In this document: positions 32,034-42,412 of the stretch, in pieces
Numbering within the stretch: the stretch's first letter is position 1
Layout of the letters: each line of letters starts with the position of its first letter
Assembly: GCA_009829735.1 (NCBI GenBank)
Contig: CM020620.1
Span: 10,785,420-10,849,419 of the forward strand
From: Pyropia yezoensis
Lineage: Eukaryota; Rhodophyta; Bangiophyceae; Bangiales; Bangiaceae
DNA length: 64,000 nt
Reading direction: 5' to 3'
Notes under the pieces: generated by a model
Told to the model about the DNA's origin: nothing
Databases searched by the model: none
What the model saw: only the letters and a program-made list of their open reading frames with translations
Position numbers and translations under genes: made by a program

Positions 32034-34344
32034 TCATGGTTGGCTTGCCGCTCTGCTCTGACTTGGAGCAGGGACTTCATCCCCCGACGTACGAGTGCTA
32101 CGTCGGCGTATAGATATGCCCGCAGCCTGGCAGTATCTACGGACCTTCTCTACTGGTAGGTCCTCTACAAACTCCCATGTGTCGGAAGTTGGTCCATACC
32201 CGAACCACCTGACTCGGAGCATGAGTCGCCCCGACTCATCGTATCCGTGTCCGACAAACTTGTCGAACACCGCCTCCAACGGTTTATTGGAGGAGGTCGG
32301 CAAGGATGGGACTTTCCATGCTTGCAAGGCCCTTTCCCAAGCGGGATCTCCCTCTGGGGGTTCGGGTGCGCGAGTCGCGTGATTCCCATTTATCGTCCGG
32401 ATACCATCATCACTCTCGATGGTTAACCGCCGTCCATCCGTCTTAAGGATGTGATATGGTCCCAGAGTTTTGAAGACCAATTTCCCTCCCTTATTGTCGT
32501 GGGAGTTGACATAAATCCAATCTCCAACTCGGAGCGGATCGCGACGATGTCTGACTCGGACATCGAAGTACCTCTTGTAACGAGCTTGGGCCTTCTCCAT
32601 AGTAGCCCGGACAAGGGGTATCATCTCCTCCAGTCTCTGGAGTAGGGAGGCTTTCGCCTGACTCGGTGTTTGAGTCGAAGTCTCACCCACTGTCTGAGTG
32701 AGACGCTCCACAGCTACTGACGGAAGTCGTCGGGGGCAGACGAAGGCAAACGGTGCCTCTCCCGTACTACTGTGTACCTGGGAGTTGTATGCTGTCACGA
32801 GTAGTGACGCATAACGTGCCCATGTGACTACATGGTCATGGACATCGTGACGTAACTGGCGCACTAGAGTCCTGTTGAATCGTTCCACCTGCCCATTAGT
32901 CTGGGGGTGGTAAGGGGTGGCGAAGTTCGTCTGCACCCCCAACATCTTCATGACTCCCTGATACAGGACGGACGCAAACTGTGGTCCGTTATCCGAAAGG
33001 ATAGAGTCGGGGATGCCATAACTGGCAACCCAGACGTCGAGTAACTCACTCAGAACGTCCACGGCCGTGATATCCTTGAGTGGGGATACTCGTGTGAGCT
33101 TAGTAAAGCGATCACACATCACCAGAAGGTACTCATATCCTTCAGGTGTTCGTGGTAGTGGACCGAGTAAGTCCACTGCTATCGCTGCAAACGGCTCTGT
33201 TGCAGGAAAGAGTCTCATGGAAGAAGTCTGCCGGGACTCCATGAGTCTATTCTTTGCGCAAGTCGCGCATGCGGCTACATACCCGTACACATCAGCCACG
33301 AGTGATGGCCAATAGTACTTCTTGCGTAGGGTCTGATACATCCTCGTAGACCCTGGGTGTCCACCCAACGGTGAGGAGTGCTCCCGTTGGAGGATACTCT
33401 TTCGTAACTCCTTGGGGACGACGACTTCCTTGTCCCCCTGGGTATATCCCTTACGGCAGAGTATGCCGTTGTCATTCAGGAAGAACCGAGTCGGTTGAGC
33501 CTGGTCGAGCTCCTTCCTGAGTCGTCGACAAAGTTTGTCGCTCTCCTGTGCCTGGACAAACTCATCCAGAGACACGGGTAATAGCTTGGCCATGCCAGGC
33601 ACCCTCGGGTCGAGGACAGTTCCGGAGCGAGTGGTCACTGCCACATGAGGGAGCTCCTCAGGGATGGGGGAAGAGTCTTTCCCATCCGTCGGTATGCGAG
33701 ACAACGCGTCTGCAACCGCCTGCTTCGGGCCTGGCCGATATTCAACATCATAATCGAACTCAGCGAGGCAGAGTCGCCATCGATTGAGTCGGTTATTCGT
33801 ACAGGCTGTAGTGGGGAGTATCCACTTCAAAGCCTTGTGGTCACATCGAATGAGGAACTTCCTTCCTTCGATGTATGGCCGTAGCATGGAGACTGCCCAT
33901 ACTACGCCAAGGCCCTCTACCTCCGTCACAGAATAGTTCTTCTGGGCCGGTGAGAGTCCTTTGCTAAAATAGCCAACGGGTAAATACTCCCCCGAAGGCT
34001 GTTGTTGGAGTAAGCAACAACCAAGTTGGTCGTAACTTGCGTCCACATCAACGATGTAGTGAGCCCCCGGTCTGGGGATCGCTAACACCGGTGGGTTGCA
34101 GAGGAGTTCTCGCAACCTATCAAACGCTTCTTTCTCCGAGGGTTTGGGAGCATCCAAGCGCTTGGGCATCTTGGAACTTACCAAGTGGTTCAACGGTGCA
34201 GACACTTTGGCATAGTTCGCCACAAAGCGTCTGTATACGTTACACATACCCAGGAAGCTCCTGAGTTGTGTCTGCGTCTGGGGGAACTTCGCCCGACGGA
34301 TGGCCATGAGGTTCTTCTCATTGACCAGAATGCGACCTGGCCGG
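32034..34344 (-). CDS. pol: E1 pol, 3' part: RNase H, integrase, chromodomain
   Basis: Continuation of the E1 polyprotein after the E2 insertion; the frame is continuous with 45172 once E2 and one target duplication are set aside. The C-terminal connection of RT (TQTQLRSFLGMCNVYRRFV) comes first, followed by RNase H (YIVDVDASYD, EVEGLGVVWAV, ADALSR). The integrase has an HHCC zinc site (REHSSPLGGHPG ... CATCAKNR) and a DDE core (AVDLLGPL, SDNGPQF, the PYHPQTNGQVERFNR region). A GPY-like region and a C-terminal chromodomain-like stretch (VFDKFVGHGYDESGRLMLRV, WFGYGPTSDTWE) follow. A chromodomain usually directs integration to histone-marked chromatin. The open frame extends upstream into the E2 LTR (to 34451), but that part is not E1 sequence. 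Confidence 0.93.
34340..34344. repeat. E2 target-site duplication, left
   Basis: GCCGG, repeated at 45172-45176. Confidence 0.94.
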
Positions 34345-34709
34345 TGTAGCACAATAGGAATCCGTCGCACGTCCACTCTCAGGGAACACTCACCAAGGGG
34401 GATCGGCACCAACGTCACCGGGAGGCCAAGGTTGCTGTCCTTGGAGCGCAAGCCACGGGACCAAGATGGGAGCCCAAATGGGAGGGGTTTGTTGTTCTAC
34501 CTTGGCCGGCGGTGGATTCGCCACCGGCCCCCTCGTTATAAACCCTCGGAGACACTACTAACTACCCTCCACCCCAAGATGCAAGTCCCTCTGGTCATAC
34601 GTAACTTATAGATACCGTGACCAGTACGAACTATCAAATTGAAAGTTAAGGGTTAGAAGTAGCCCCCCCCTAATATTAGGGTCACAATACGGACAACCAT
34701 ATTGCTACA
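34345..34709 (-). repeat. E2 3' LTR
   Basis: 365 bp, starts TGTAGCACAATAGG and ends ATTGCTACA on the plus strand, essentially identical to 44809-45171. Confidence 0.95.
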
Positions 34710-34724
34710 TATCCCCCCCTTAGA
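34710..34724 (-). promoter_or_regulatory. E2 polypurine tract
   Basis: The minus strand reads TCTAAGGGGGGGATA directly ahead of the 3' LTR. Confidence 0.78.
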
Positions 34725-35296
34725 TTCGGCCCGTCCTCGGGTCGAGTTGCATTCGGGTTACCGAATGTAAGTGGGTCGCGTGACTGTTTACCCGTCGGGT
34801 GGGGCTTTGCGCCCCGTCGCGACAGACACCCTTTTTCGAGGTTGTCTCAGGGGGGTGCCCCCCTTTGCGTGGTACACACACACGATCCGTTTTCCGGACC
34901 GTTAAATTCCCGATGCGGGTTGCTGTTCACGCCCCCCCTTTCCGAGGGGTGGTGCAAGCGGATCCGCCACCAGGTGCCTGGTGGTAGGGGGGCCCCTCTC
35001 GTGTGGACGATTGAGTGGGGGGCGGGGGCTGCCCGCGTTGCGTGGGGGCGGTTGGGGGTGACCCCCCTTACTTACCCCGTGTGTGGGTGTGGCCCCGTCC
35101 CGCCCAGGTGCCTGGGTGGAGCGCGGTCGTAGCCCCGTGGGGCGCGGGTCGACCCGCGTGCCTGCGGCGCTTCTCGTGGCCGTTTGTGGTCATAAGCGCG
35201 GGTGTCCGCGCTTCCCTGGCTCGTCCCGGTTATCCCGCCGTACCGGGTTGTAGCCGTCGACGGCTTGTGGGCGCGGGGGACTCCGCACCCGTTATC
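34725..35296. other. E2 spacer upstream of aORF
   Basis: About 570 bp between the polypurine tract and the aORF start. The aORF frame stays open upstream to 35015, but the first ATG followed by protein-like sequence is at 35297. It probably contains an aORF promoter and leader. Confidence 0.5.
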
Positions 35297-37744
35297 ATGT
35301 CCTATCCCCAGGTGCTTGAAGAGGAGGAAGACCTCCTGATCGGGGAGGAGATGGAGGACGACGCGCCTGTCGGTCCCGACGCCGCGCGTTACGGGGTGAG
35401 CTCGTCTGACGACGACGGGCCTGCGGTGTCCGTCCGTCTGTCGGCCGGAGGACTGTCGTCCGTGTGCAGCGGCACGACGGTGCCGTCGGCCGGAGGTCAA
35501 CCCGGCGGTCAACCGCGCGTGGCGGCTTCTACCCCCTCTCTGCCGGCTGCCCGGATGGGGCCTGGTGCCGGTGCCGACTCACCGCAGGTACCTCAAGATG
35601 GTCCGCCCTGCGGCGGAGGTCGCGACCCGCAGCCGACTTCGGCTGGTCAAGGTGGTCCGGGTGTCCGGGCGGTGACTCCTCGAGGCGGTCCCGACGTTGA
35701 CGCGGGTGGTGGTGGCGGTGCGACACCCGGTGCGGCGGGTCAAGACGGTGCGGGTGTCCGCACGGCCGGGGCTCCGGCTCCGGAGGCTGTCCAAGTGCCT
35801 TCCCCTTCCGAGGCGGGGGCTACGCCGACGGAAGGTGCCGGCGCCGGTGCCGTACCTGCGGTGCCGCGGGCGTCGAGCGGTCAAGACGCTCCATCTCCCA
35901 TGGCGGTTGACACCGGGAGTTACTCCGGGCGGGCGCCCGCCCTTCTTCTTCCTCCGCGGCCTCGTCCATCTCCGACGTCGGCCCCTCTGCCGGTGGTGCG
36001 TCCCCCGGCGCCCCCGATTCTTCCTGGTCCTGCCCGGGTTGCCCCGTTGGGTGGCGGCGTCGCCGTGGCGGCGGGTCAACCCGCCATGTCGGTGTCCGAC
36101 TTGGTGGCTCGGGTTCGAGGCCTCACGGTGCAAGAGTCGATGGAGTCCGATGGGCGTATGCGGGTGGACTTCCACCTGGTGCATCCCCGTGGAGAATCCT
36201 CCCGGCGCGTCAAGGTGGACCCGTGCTGGGAGCGGGAGTTGGTGCGGCTGGTCAACCAGCCGAACGCGGTCCGGGTGGAACACCATTGGATCCTGAGTCA
36301 GCCGGACGACCGGCATGCGCAGCTCTGGCGCACCCGGGTGGGACGGGGTGAGGTCTACCTCGACCCCAACTTCGGGGTCTGCGACTTGATTGCCCCCGCG
36401 TTGCCGCGGGAGATTGACTACCCGGCTAGTGCTCGGGGGATTGCGGCGGCGGCGGAGCCGGTTGCGTTTGGGGAGACGGTGAGCCGTACCGGTCGGTATC
36501 CCGACTTTGACTACTACCCGGGGGAACCCCCGTATCTGTCGTTGACGGCTCCCTACCCGCCCATGGCGGGGTTGAAGTCGGCGTCGAGTTGGCGACGTAA
36601 CCATGGTGTCATGGCCGATGCGTTCCGCACGGATATAACGTGTGCGTTGCAGACCGGCAACGGTCGTGCTCCGGTATACACTCCCGTGCGCCCGCCGCTA
36701 TGGCAGGAGGGGTGGGAACCCGCCCCTGCTTTCCGGTTTGACACCGGCTCCTGCCTCCGATACTTCAAGAGTGTGTTGGCCTCCCGGCCGGTCCACCCGT
36801 TGCAGGGTACCTTCACCCTTGAGGTTACCCTCGGGCAGGCTTCATCCTTCTTGCTGTCCGTCCGCCGGCAGGGTCGTCTGTTTCATCTTCCGACGGGTGT
36901 CCGTCGGCACATCGCGCAGTTGGGCGTGGATCTGATAGCTGCCAAGACCGGGTTGGCCCGGGAGTTCGAAGCCCTGCTGGCTGTTCACGATGCCGTGAAC
37001 TGGGCTGGGGTGTTGGCCCTTCCCCCGTACCGGGACCCGCAGGCTGGGGCTTCCCCCTTGCCTCGTCACTCGTTGCGTGTCCGGCGTACTCAGCCGGGTG
37101 AGCCTAGTTGCCATGGGTGGGCGTCCACCGAGGCCGTTCCTGACCTGGGTATTCCCATGGTTATCCATGACCCTCTTCAGGTCCTTGCTCCGTGGTTCGG
37201 TAACCCGATGCCGGCGGCGGTTGGCCGTCGTCCCCGAGAGTGGGGCTCTGTGGGTGGGGAGCGTGAGGTGTCCCGTCGTCGGGCGGAGTACCGCCGTGGT
37301 TACGGTGGAGCCCCTTCGGTAGGGTCCTACCGGGCCTCGTATCAGGTGCCACCGGCTCCGGTGGTAGCCGTGTCGGCTCCTGTGGCTCCTCTGGCTGCGC
37401 CAGTGTCACCTCCCGCCCCTGTCCTACATGACGGGGGTCCCCGTCTCTGGTATGAAGGCGTTGACGCCCTTGTTACCCGCGCAATGCGTGGGGGTCTCTC
37501 TGTTAGCTGGGGGGATATCCCCCCAGGTGCTGCGCTGGTTGGGTCAGCGCGTTGCTTCGGTGGCGTGCTGGACCGCCTCCAGAAAGCTCTGGAGGACGTG
37601 GAGGCTGGCCGCAGCACCCTCGTCCAGCTATGCACCGAGGTAACTCGGGTGGTCGACCGTCGTGACGTTGCCGACCGGTGGAGCACGGAGGTCTACGCGC
37701 TTACGCGTGAGTGGCCTCCCTCGAGCAGTGGGTCTACCCACTGA
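35297..37744 (+). CDS. E2 antisense ORF (aORF), function unknown
   Basis: An 815-residue protein on the strand opposite gag-pol, starting MSYPQVLEEEEDLLIGEE. An upstream ATG at 35015 is possible but would add an Arg/Pro/Trp-rich extension without homology. Residues ~1-250 are acidic, Gly/Pro/Ser-rich and probably disordered. From ~270 to ~680 the protein is globular (for example RVEHHWILSQPDDRHAQLW). The segment around residue 520 (SVRRQGRLFHLPTGVRRHIA ... HDAVNWAGV) is alignable with the E1 aORF (HRGYLWHLP ... HNRLDWAQL). The C-terminus ends with a helix-rich part (CTEVTRVVDRRDVADRW), again echoing E1 (AAEVTRLAVG). No catalytic motif is recognised. The frame is fully intact in a very young element, which suggests that the protein is needed by, or tolerated in, the active family. 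Confidence 0.83.
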   Translation: MSYPQVLEEEEDLLIGEEMEDDAPVGPDAARYGVSSSDDDGPAVSVRLSAGGLSSVCSGTTVPSAGGQPGGQPRVAASTPSLPAARMGPGAGADSPQVPQDGPPCGGGRDPQPTSAGQGGPGVRAVTPRGGPDVDAGGGGGATPGAAGQDGAGVRTAGAPAPEAVQVPSPSEAGATPTEGAGAGAVPAVPRASSGQDAPSPMAVDTGSYSGRAPALLLPPRPRPSPTSAPLPVVRPPAPPILPGPARVAPLGGGVAVAAGQPAMSVSDLVARVRGLTVQESMESDGRMRVDFHLVHPRGESSRRVKVDPCWERELVRLVNQPNAVRVEHHWILSQPDDRHAQLWRTRVGRGEVYLDPNFGVCDLIAPALPREIDYPASARGIAAAAEPVAFGETVSRTGRYPDFDYYPGEPPYLSLTAPYPPMAGLKSASSWRRNHGVMADAFRTDITCALQTGNGRAPVYTPVRPPLWQEGWEPAPAFRFDTGSCLRYFKSVLASRPVHPLQGTFTLEVTLGQASSFLLSVRRQGRLFHLPTGVRRHIAQLGVDLIAAKTGLAREFEALLAVHDAVNWAGVLALPPYRDPQAGASPLPRHSLRVRRTQPGEPSCHGWASTEAVPDLGIPMVIHDPLQVLAPWFGNPMPAAVGRRPREWGSVGGEREVSRRRAEYRRGYGGAPSVGSYRASYQVPPAPVVAVSAPVAPLAAPVSPPAPVLHDGGPRLWYEGVDALVTRAMRGGLSVSWGDIPPGAALVGSARCFGGVLDRLQKALEDVEAGRSTLVQLCTEVTRVVDRRDVADRWSTEVYALTREWPPSSSGSTH

Positions 37745-38057
37745 GGAGTGCTATTGTTTGTGCGGGAGAGGGCCCCGGCAACCCTTATGGTAGCCGGGTA
37801 GTAGTGAGTATAAACTCATCCCCCGCTGGGGGCATTGCTTGCCTCTGTTTGCTGCCCTGGGGAGTACCCCTTCTGGCTCAGTGGTGCCTTGCCTCCCGCC
37901 CAACTTCTTCCGGTTGGTTCATGCTTGGGGAGGTTATCCTCCCTCACTTTGTGTCTTGGCTTGGGGAGGTCATCCTCCCGCGTAAGCTCCCTAGTTACTT
38001 CGATATTATCGGAGTTAGCCTTTACCTTTAAGTTAACTTATTAAGGTTCAGGTTTTT

Positions 38058-38153
38058 ACTTAGTTACCTAAGCTTAGCTCTACTTAGTTACCTAAGCTTG
38101 GTTCGACTTGGAAACCTAAGTCTGATTTGACTTAGAAACCTAAGTCTGCCGTA
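38058..38153. repeat. four 24-bp hairpin-forming tandem units between aORF and pol of E2
   Basis: Units start at 38058, 38082, 38106 and 38130. Units one and two begin ACTTAGTTACCTAAG; the third and fourth read ACTTGGAAACCTAAG and ACTTAGAAACCTAAG. In each, CTTAG/CTTGG can pair with the downstream CTAAG. The array sits in the 480-bp gap where the aORF and pol transcripts converge, a suitable place for termination or polyadenylation signals. That role is an inference. Confidence 0.85.
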
Positions 38154-38224
38154 ACCATGTCACACCCTACTTAGTAGGTATAAGCCTCACCCCCCAACAG
38201 CCGAAGTCGGTGTCGGTTGGGTTG

Positions 38225-41200
38225 TTACAGTAGGCGTCGTCGCCTCATGTAAGGCATGAGTAGTTGGCGGGGTATATTTGCCGCCTGTTCCCAGGTGGGT
38301 GAGTCGTATCCGACCCACATAACCTTGACGTACCAGGGTCCTGGTAGGTCCGGGTCGGTGTGTCCGACCACGCTCTCTACTTGGTATGGAATCCCATCCG
38401 GTCCCACCGGGTCATCTGACCGGTGGGTTGTAAGAGCTTCATGTAGCAACCCAGCCGGTACCGGCTGAGGCTGTTCCGGCATCGGAGCAGGTGTGACGTC
38501 ATTCATGCTGATGCGTTGAATCTCCGTACCGGAGTGTAAGATAACAGAGTGGTTATCTCTGTGGAGGATCTGGTACGGTCCCTTGACCGGTTGCATAAGC
38601 TTGTTCCCTCGGAACTTCTGGTGTCTGATATAGACCCAGTCACCTGTTACCAGGGTTGCGTTGCGCACCCGTAGTCGGGCGTCGAAGTTCTTCTTATACC
38701 GAAGTTGTGTTCTGTCAAGGGCACCCTTGAGCTTAGGAATCATCCACGATAGCTTGGCCAACCAAGCTAGGTGGATGCGTTCGGCGGGTCGGCCCTTCGG
38801 TGTATCATACCGAGTGCACCTGCCGGGTGGCAGCGTCAGGTTACCGACGCCTAGTGGCATGACCCACTCCAGCGGAGCGATGTTGGTACTCCGATGCGGC
38901 CTGGCATTGTATGCCAGGGTGAGTACGGACAGAAGCCTGTCCCAAGTGTTCGTGTGCTCTGCCACGTAGCACTGTAGCATCTTGACGATGGTGCGGTTGA
39001 ACCGCTCCACCTGCCCGTTGGACTGCGGGTGGTAGTCGGATGCCCGACGTGGTTCGATACCGAACATGCCCAGGACCTTAGTGCAGAATGCCGACGTAAG
39101 GTTTGCTCCGTTATCGGAGGGGAGTTGCTTCATGACTCCGTATGCACCGATCCAGTGGTCAACCACTGCGTTCATAATCGTGTATGCCGTATCATTCGGG
39201 ATGGCTGCCGCTCGTGACAGCTTGGTGAATCGGTCAGACATGACCAGGATGTACCTGTTCCCTTCTTCCGTTACCGGAAGTGGCCCGAGTATGTCGATAG
39301 CGACTTGCTCGTTGGGCCCATCGGGTGGGAATAGCTTCATGGCAGACGCCTGCCTATGTAGACTCATGCGGTTACGCGCACAGGGGTGGCATCCCCTTAC
39401 GTGGTCGACCACGTCGACGGCCATTGCTGGCCAGTAGAAGAACCTTCGCATTGCTGCGAGCATACGTGAACCCCCCGGGTGTCCGGCTGTAGGGTTCTCA
39501 TGTTCTCGTTCCATGACGGCTTGCCGTAAGGACACGGGAACCACGACTTGATGTCGTCCATCGGCGGGTGCCCGCCGGTATATGAGTCCGTCTTCGTTCT
39601 CGGAGAAGATGCCGGCCGTACCGGCCAGGAGGTTAGCACGATGACGTCTACAGTCATCGTCGTTGGCCTGTGCCTCGCGGAAGTCCGCGAGGGTCAATGG
39701 GCACGCAAGGTGTGCCATGGTATGGTCAGCCATACCCTGGGTAGCATTACCCACCATGCACACCGGTACCACCGGGATGTCCTCGTCCACCGGGCGGGTA
39801 TCCCCGCTCGGGGTGTCGAGTCGAGACAACGCGTCTCCGAGGTGGTGGGTTGACCCAGCCTTATACACCGTGCGGTAGTCGTGCTCGGCCATCTTCAGCC
39901 TCCATCGGGCTAGCCTCCCATGGCTATCGGAATCCTTGTCACCAAGGTTGAGGAGCCATCGTAGGGGTTCGTGGTCGGACCTCACGATGAACCTGGAGCC
40001 CTCCAGGTATGGACGGAGCAGTTGCACTGCCCATATAACTCCGAGGCATTCACGCTCGGTGGCACTATAGTTCCGCTCAGCCGGGTTGAGTGTCCGGCTG
40101 AAGTACCCTACCGGACGTAGGTCCGGGATAACGTTATCGGTACCGATCAACGTCTCTCCCTGTAACAGGGTGCATCCCACTTGTGTATCACACGCATCGA
40201 CATCGATGACGAAGGTACCCCGTCTATGCGGTAACGCAAGGACGGGTGGGGCTAGTAGGGCTCGCTTCAGCGACTCGAATGCCTCCTCTTCGCTAGGCGA
40301 AGGGGGTTGGAGTACCTTGGGTAAGGTACTGCTCGTAAGAACCGTTAACGGTTTAGCTATCCGAGCGAAGTCCTTGACGAACCGTCGGTATACATTGCAC
40401 ATTCCCAGGAAGCTCTTGAGCTGCGTCTGGGTGTTAGGGAACCGGGCATCCCGGAGTGCCCGGGTATTGGCTTCGAGTACCCCTAGTTTACCAGGGGTTA
40501 TCTGGTGGCCCAGATATTCGACCGTCTGTTGGAAGAAGGCGCACTTCTTCAGACGCAGGGTTACCCCGGCGTTCCTCAAGAGGGTGAGTACCTCGTCAAC
40601 ATGTTGTACATGGTCATCCATGTTACGCGAGAAGACGATGACGTCATCGAGGTACACTAGGCAGTTACGCCACTTCACCCCAGACAGTATGATGTCGATA
40701 GCCCGCTGGAATGTAGCGGGGGCGTTGGACAATCCGAAGGGCATCCTTAGGAACTCGTACACTCCACTGTGACAGACGAATGCCGTCTTGGGGATATCCT
40801 CGTCCGCCACCGGGATCTGCCAGTATCCGGCATTGCAGTCGATGGTGGTAAACACCGTAGCCTCCCCCAGGGAGTCGATGCATTCATCCATCCTTGGTAA
40901 AGGGTATGAGTCCTTCTTGGTAACCAAGTTGAGGCGTCGATAATCGATGCAAAACCGAGGGGTTTGATCCTTCTTCGGCACAATAACGACTGGGGCACCC
41001 CGTTCCGACATCGAAGGTCGGATCACCTTAGCTTCACTCATCCTCTTCACTTCTCCATCAACGATCTCTCGTTGCATAGGTCCCGCTCGGTGCGGTTGTG
41101 AGCGGGCGGGTCGTGCGCCTGGTACCAGGTCTATACGATGTTGGGTTGCCCCAATGGTCCCCAAGGCCCCGCCTGTCCACATAACGTCATGCTTTCTTAG

Positions 41201-41719
41201 CATCCGTCGTACCCCTTCGGCTACCGAAGGGGGAAGGTGGTCGAGGTCAGCCTCGGCCAGTGCCTTCAAGGCCTCTTGGTCCTTTGGCGGCAGGTCCGCC
41301 GGAGCCGCCGATGGGTTAGGCTTCCCGTCATCGGGTTGCTGTCGCTCGGTGGTCTCGGCGACCGCCAGTACTTCAAGTGGTTCCACTTGACCTTCCTTAT
41401 CAGGGGTAAGGATATCTCCTTCGTAGAGTTCGGCAATCCCGAGGATAGTTCCCTTCGGGAGGGTGACTGCCTTACGGCGGTAGTTCGCCATCACTAGGAG
41501 GGACGACCCTCCTGCTGGGAGGTCTATGAGACCGTTGGCCATGGTCAACCCATGGCGCTTGTACGTCCGCAGGTTGGACCGGACTCTGCAGATGCCTGCG
41601 AGGTCGCAGTTAACCGGGAGGACTGTCTCTGACAACGGCTCAAAGCGAGTTCGCTTGGCCAACCGAAGTGTCTTCGGCTCGACGCTTGCGTACACCTCAG
41701 CCACGTTAACGTGGCTTCC
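38225..41719 (-). CDS. pol: E2 pol: reverse transcriptase, RNase H, integrase, chromodomain
   Basis: Long intact frame directly following an in-frame TAA after the protease. The RT contains FCIDYRRLN, FTTIDCNAGYWQIPV and the catalytic YLDD (about residue 350, counting from 41704). RNase H follows (VIDVDACD near 498, ATERECLGVIW, LGDALSRLD). The integrase has an HHCC site (EHENPTAGHPGG ... CHPCARN near 735), a DDE core (AIDILGPLPV near 800, SDNGANLTSAF) and the YHPQSNGQVERFNR region. A GPY-like motif (KGPYQILHR) follows, and the last ~55 residues form a chromodomain-like fold (YQVESVVGH ... WYVKVMWVGYDSPTWE). There is no ATG at the frame start, so translation must come through readthrough of the TAA at 41720-41722, or the element carries a recent nonsense mutation. 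No other break is visible. Confidence 0.93.
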   Translation of the reverse strand, partial: GSHVNVAEVYASVEPKTLRLAKRTRFEPLSETVLPVNCDLAGICRVRSNLRTYKRHGLTMANGLIDLPAGGSSLLVMANYRRKAVTLPKGTILGIAELYEGDILTPDKEGQVEPLEVLAVAETTERQQPDDGKPNPSAAPADLPPKDQEALKALAEADLDHLPPSVAEGVRRMLRKHDVMWTGGALGTIGATQHRIDLVPGARPARSQPHRAGPMQREIVDGEVKRMSEAKVIRPSMSERGAPVVIVPKKDQTPRFCIDYRRLNLVTKKDSYPLPRMDECIDSLGEATVFTTIDCNAGYWQIPVADEDIPKTAFVCHSGVYEFLRMPFGLSNAPATFQRAIDIILSGVKWRNCLVYLDDVIVFSRNMDDHVQHVDEVLTLLRNAGVTLRLKKCAFFQQTVEYLGHQITPGKLGVLEANTRALRDARFPNTQTQLKSFLGMCNVYRRFVKDFARIAKPLTVLTSSTLPKVLQPPSPSEEEAFESLKRALLAPPVLALPHRRGTFVIDVDACDTQVGCTLLQGETLIGTDNVIPDLRPVGYFSRTLNPAERNYSATERECLGVIWAVQLLRPYLEGSRFIVRSDHEPLRWLLNLGDKDSDSHGRLARWRLKMAEHDYRTVYKAGSTHHLGDALSRLDTPSGDTRPVDEDIPVVPVCMVGNATQGMADHTMAHLACPLTLADFREAQANDDDCRRHRANLLAGTAGIFSENEDGLIYRRAPADGRHQVVVPVSLRQAVMEREHENPTAGHPGGSRMLAAMRRFFYWPAMAVDVVDHVRGCHPCARNRMSLHRQASAMKLFPPDGPNEQVAIDILGPLPVTEEGNRYILVMSDRFTKLSRAAAIPNDTAYTIMNAVVDHWIGAYGVMKQLPSDNGANLTSAFCTKVLGMFGIEPRRASDYHPQSNGQVERFNRTIVKMLQCYVAEHTNTWDRLLSVLTLAYNARPHRSTNIAPLEWVMPLGVGNLTLPPGRCTRYDTPKGRPAERIHLAWLAKLSWMIPKLKGALDRTQLRYKKNFDARLRVRNATLVTGDWVYIRHQKFRGNKLMQPVKGPYQILHRDNHSVILHSGTEIQRISMNDVTPAPMPEQPQPVPAGLLHEALTTHRSDDPVGPDGIPYQVESVVGHTDPDLPGPWYVKVMWVGYDSPTWEQAANIPRQLLMPYMRRRRLL

Positions 41720-41722
41720 TTA
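41699..41722 (-). promoter_or_regulatory. possible stop-codon readthrough site between E2 protease and RT
   Basis: On the minus strand, TAA (41722-41720) is followed after GGA by AGCCACGTTAACGTGGCT (41716-41699), a perfect 18-nt palindrome able to fold into a hairpin. Protease and RT are in the same frame on either side. This resembles stop codon plus downstream structure readthrough signals in retroelements, but could be a chance mutation. Confidence 0.4.
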
Positions 41723-42412
41723 TAGCGTCAGGTCCCTGACGATAGCCGTGTGTCCTCGCTTCGTCCCGTCGGCTTCTTGAAGCTCGACGGTCCTCCGGCC
41801 TGGCCGGATTGCATCAACGTGAACGTTGATGAAGGTGCACCCCAGTATGCAGGGCACCGATAGCGTTTCACATACCAGGAAGTCAACTTCCGTGGTGAGA
41901 TCCCCGATGGTAACCTGCAGCGACATCGCTGCGGTCGTACGAATGAGTCGACCATTCGCGTCCTTGATGGTGGGTCCCCGAGTCACTCTGACTCGTGGAA
42001 GCCACTTGTCCGGGAGGGTATCCTTCCGGATAAGGTTGGGTCCAGCCCCTGTGTCCAGTACAGGGTAGTACGATCGTGTCGACTGGGGGTCAACCCCCAG
42101 GGTGGCTGATACCTTGAAGTTCTCCAAGGTAAACAACACATGTCCTACACCGATATCCGGTGTAGCTCGGGCATCCTGAACAGGACCCTTGTCTGGTTCA
42201 ACGTGACGGGGCTTCCCGTCCTCTCCTCCCAACCTTGGAGGTTGGTCATCAATCCCCTGACGCCGTGTCGTCGGGGCCGGAAGGTGTACCCGGGGGTTGA
42301 TGCGGCGTCGGCTCAACCGCGCTCTCCGTGGGGCTTTCCCCGCGGTACTCCGGGGTGGCTTGCTTGGGTGACCCCAGCGCCCCCCGGTCATCCTTCCTCT
42401 TACTCGTTTCCC
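41720..42412 (-). CDS. pro: E2 protease (Pro), -1 frame relative to gag
   Basis: Aspartic protease domain: VLDTGAGPNLIRKDTLP is the catalytic D-T/S-G region and VPCILGCTFIN the downstream hydrophobic-Gly motif of retropepsins. The frame is -1 with respect to gag and is open from the heptamer GGGAAAC at 42412-42406, just before the gag stop at 42402-42400, so it is probably translated by -1 frameshifting and not from the ATG at 42391. It ends at a TAA at 41722-41720, in the same frame as the following RT. Confidence 0.9.
   Translation of the reverse strand, partial: GKRVRGRMTGGRWGHPSKPPRSTAGKAPRRARLSRRRINPRVHLPAPTTRRQGIDDQPPRLGGEDGKPRHVEPDKGPVQDARATPDIGVGHVLFTLENFKVSATLGVDPQSTRSYYPVLDTGAGPNLIRKDTLPDKWLPRVRVTRGPTIKDANGRLIRTTAAMSLQVTIGDLTTEVDFLVCETLSVPCILGCTFINVHVDAIRPGRRTVELQEADGTKRGHTAIVRDLTL

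Noticed and set aside
34345..34451. N-terminal extension of the E1 pol frame through the E2 LTR
   Set aside because: These codons are E2 LTR sequence read by chance in frame; the E1 frame truly continues at 45172.
35015..35296. Upstream start for the E2 aORF
   Set aside because: The extension is Arg/Pro/Trp-rich, lies in the leader, and has no counterpart in the E1 or E3 proteins.
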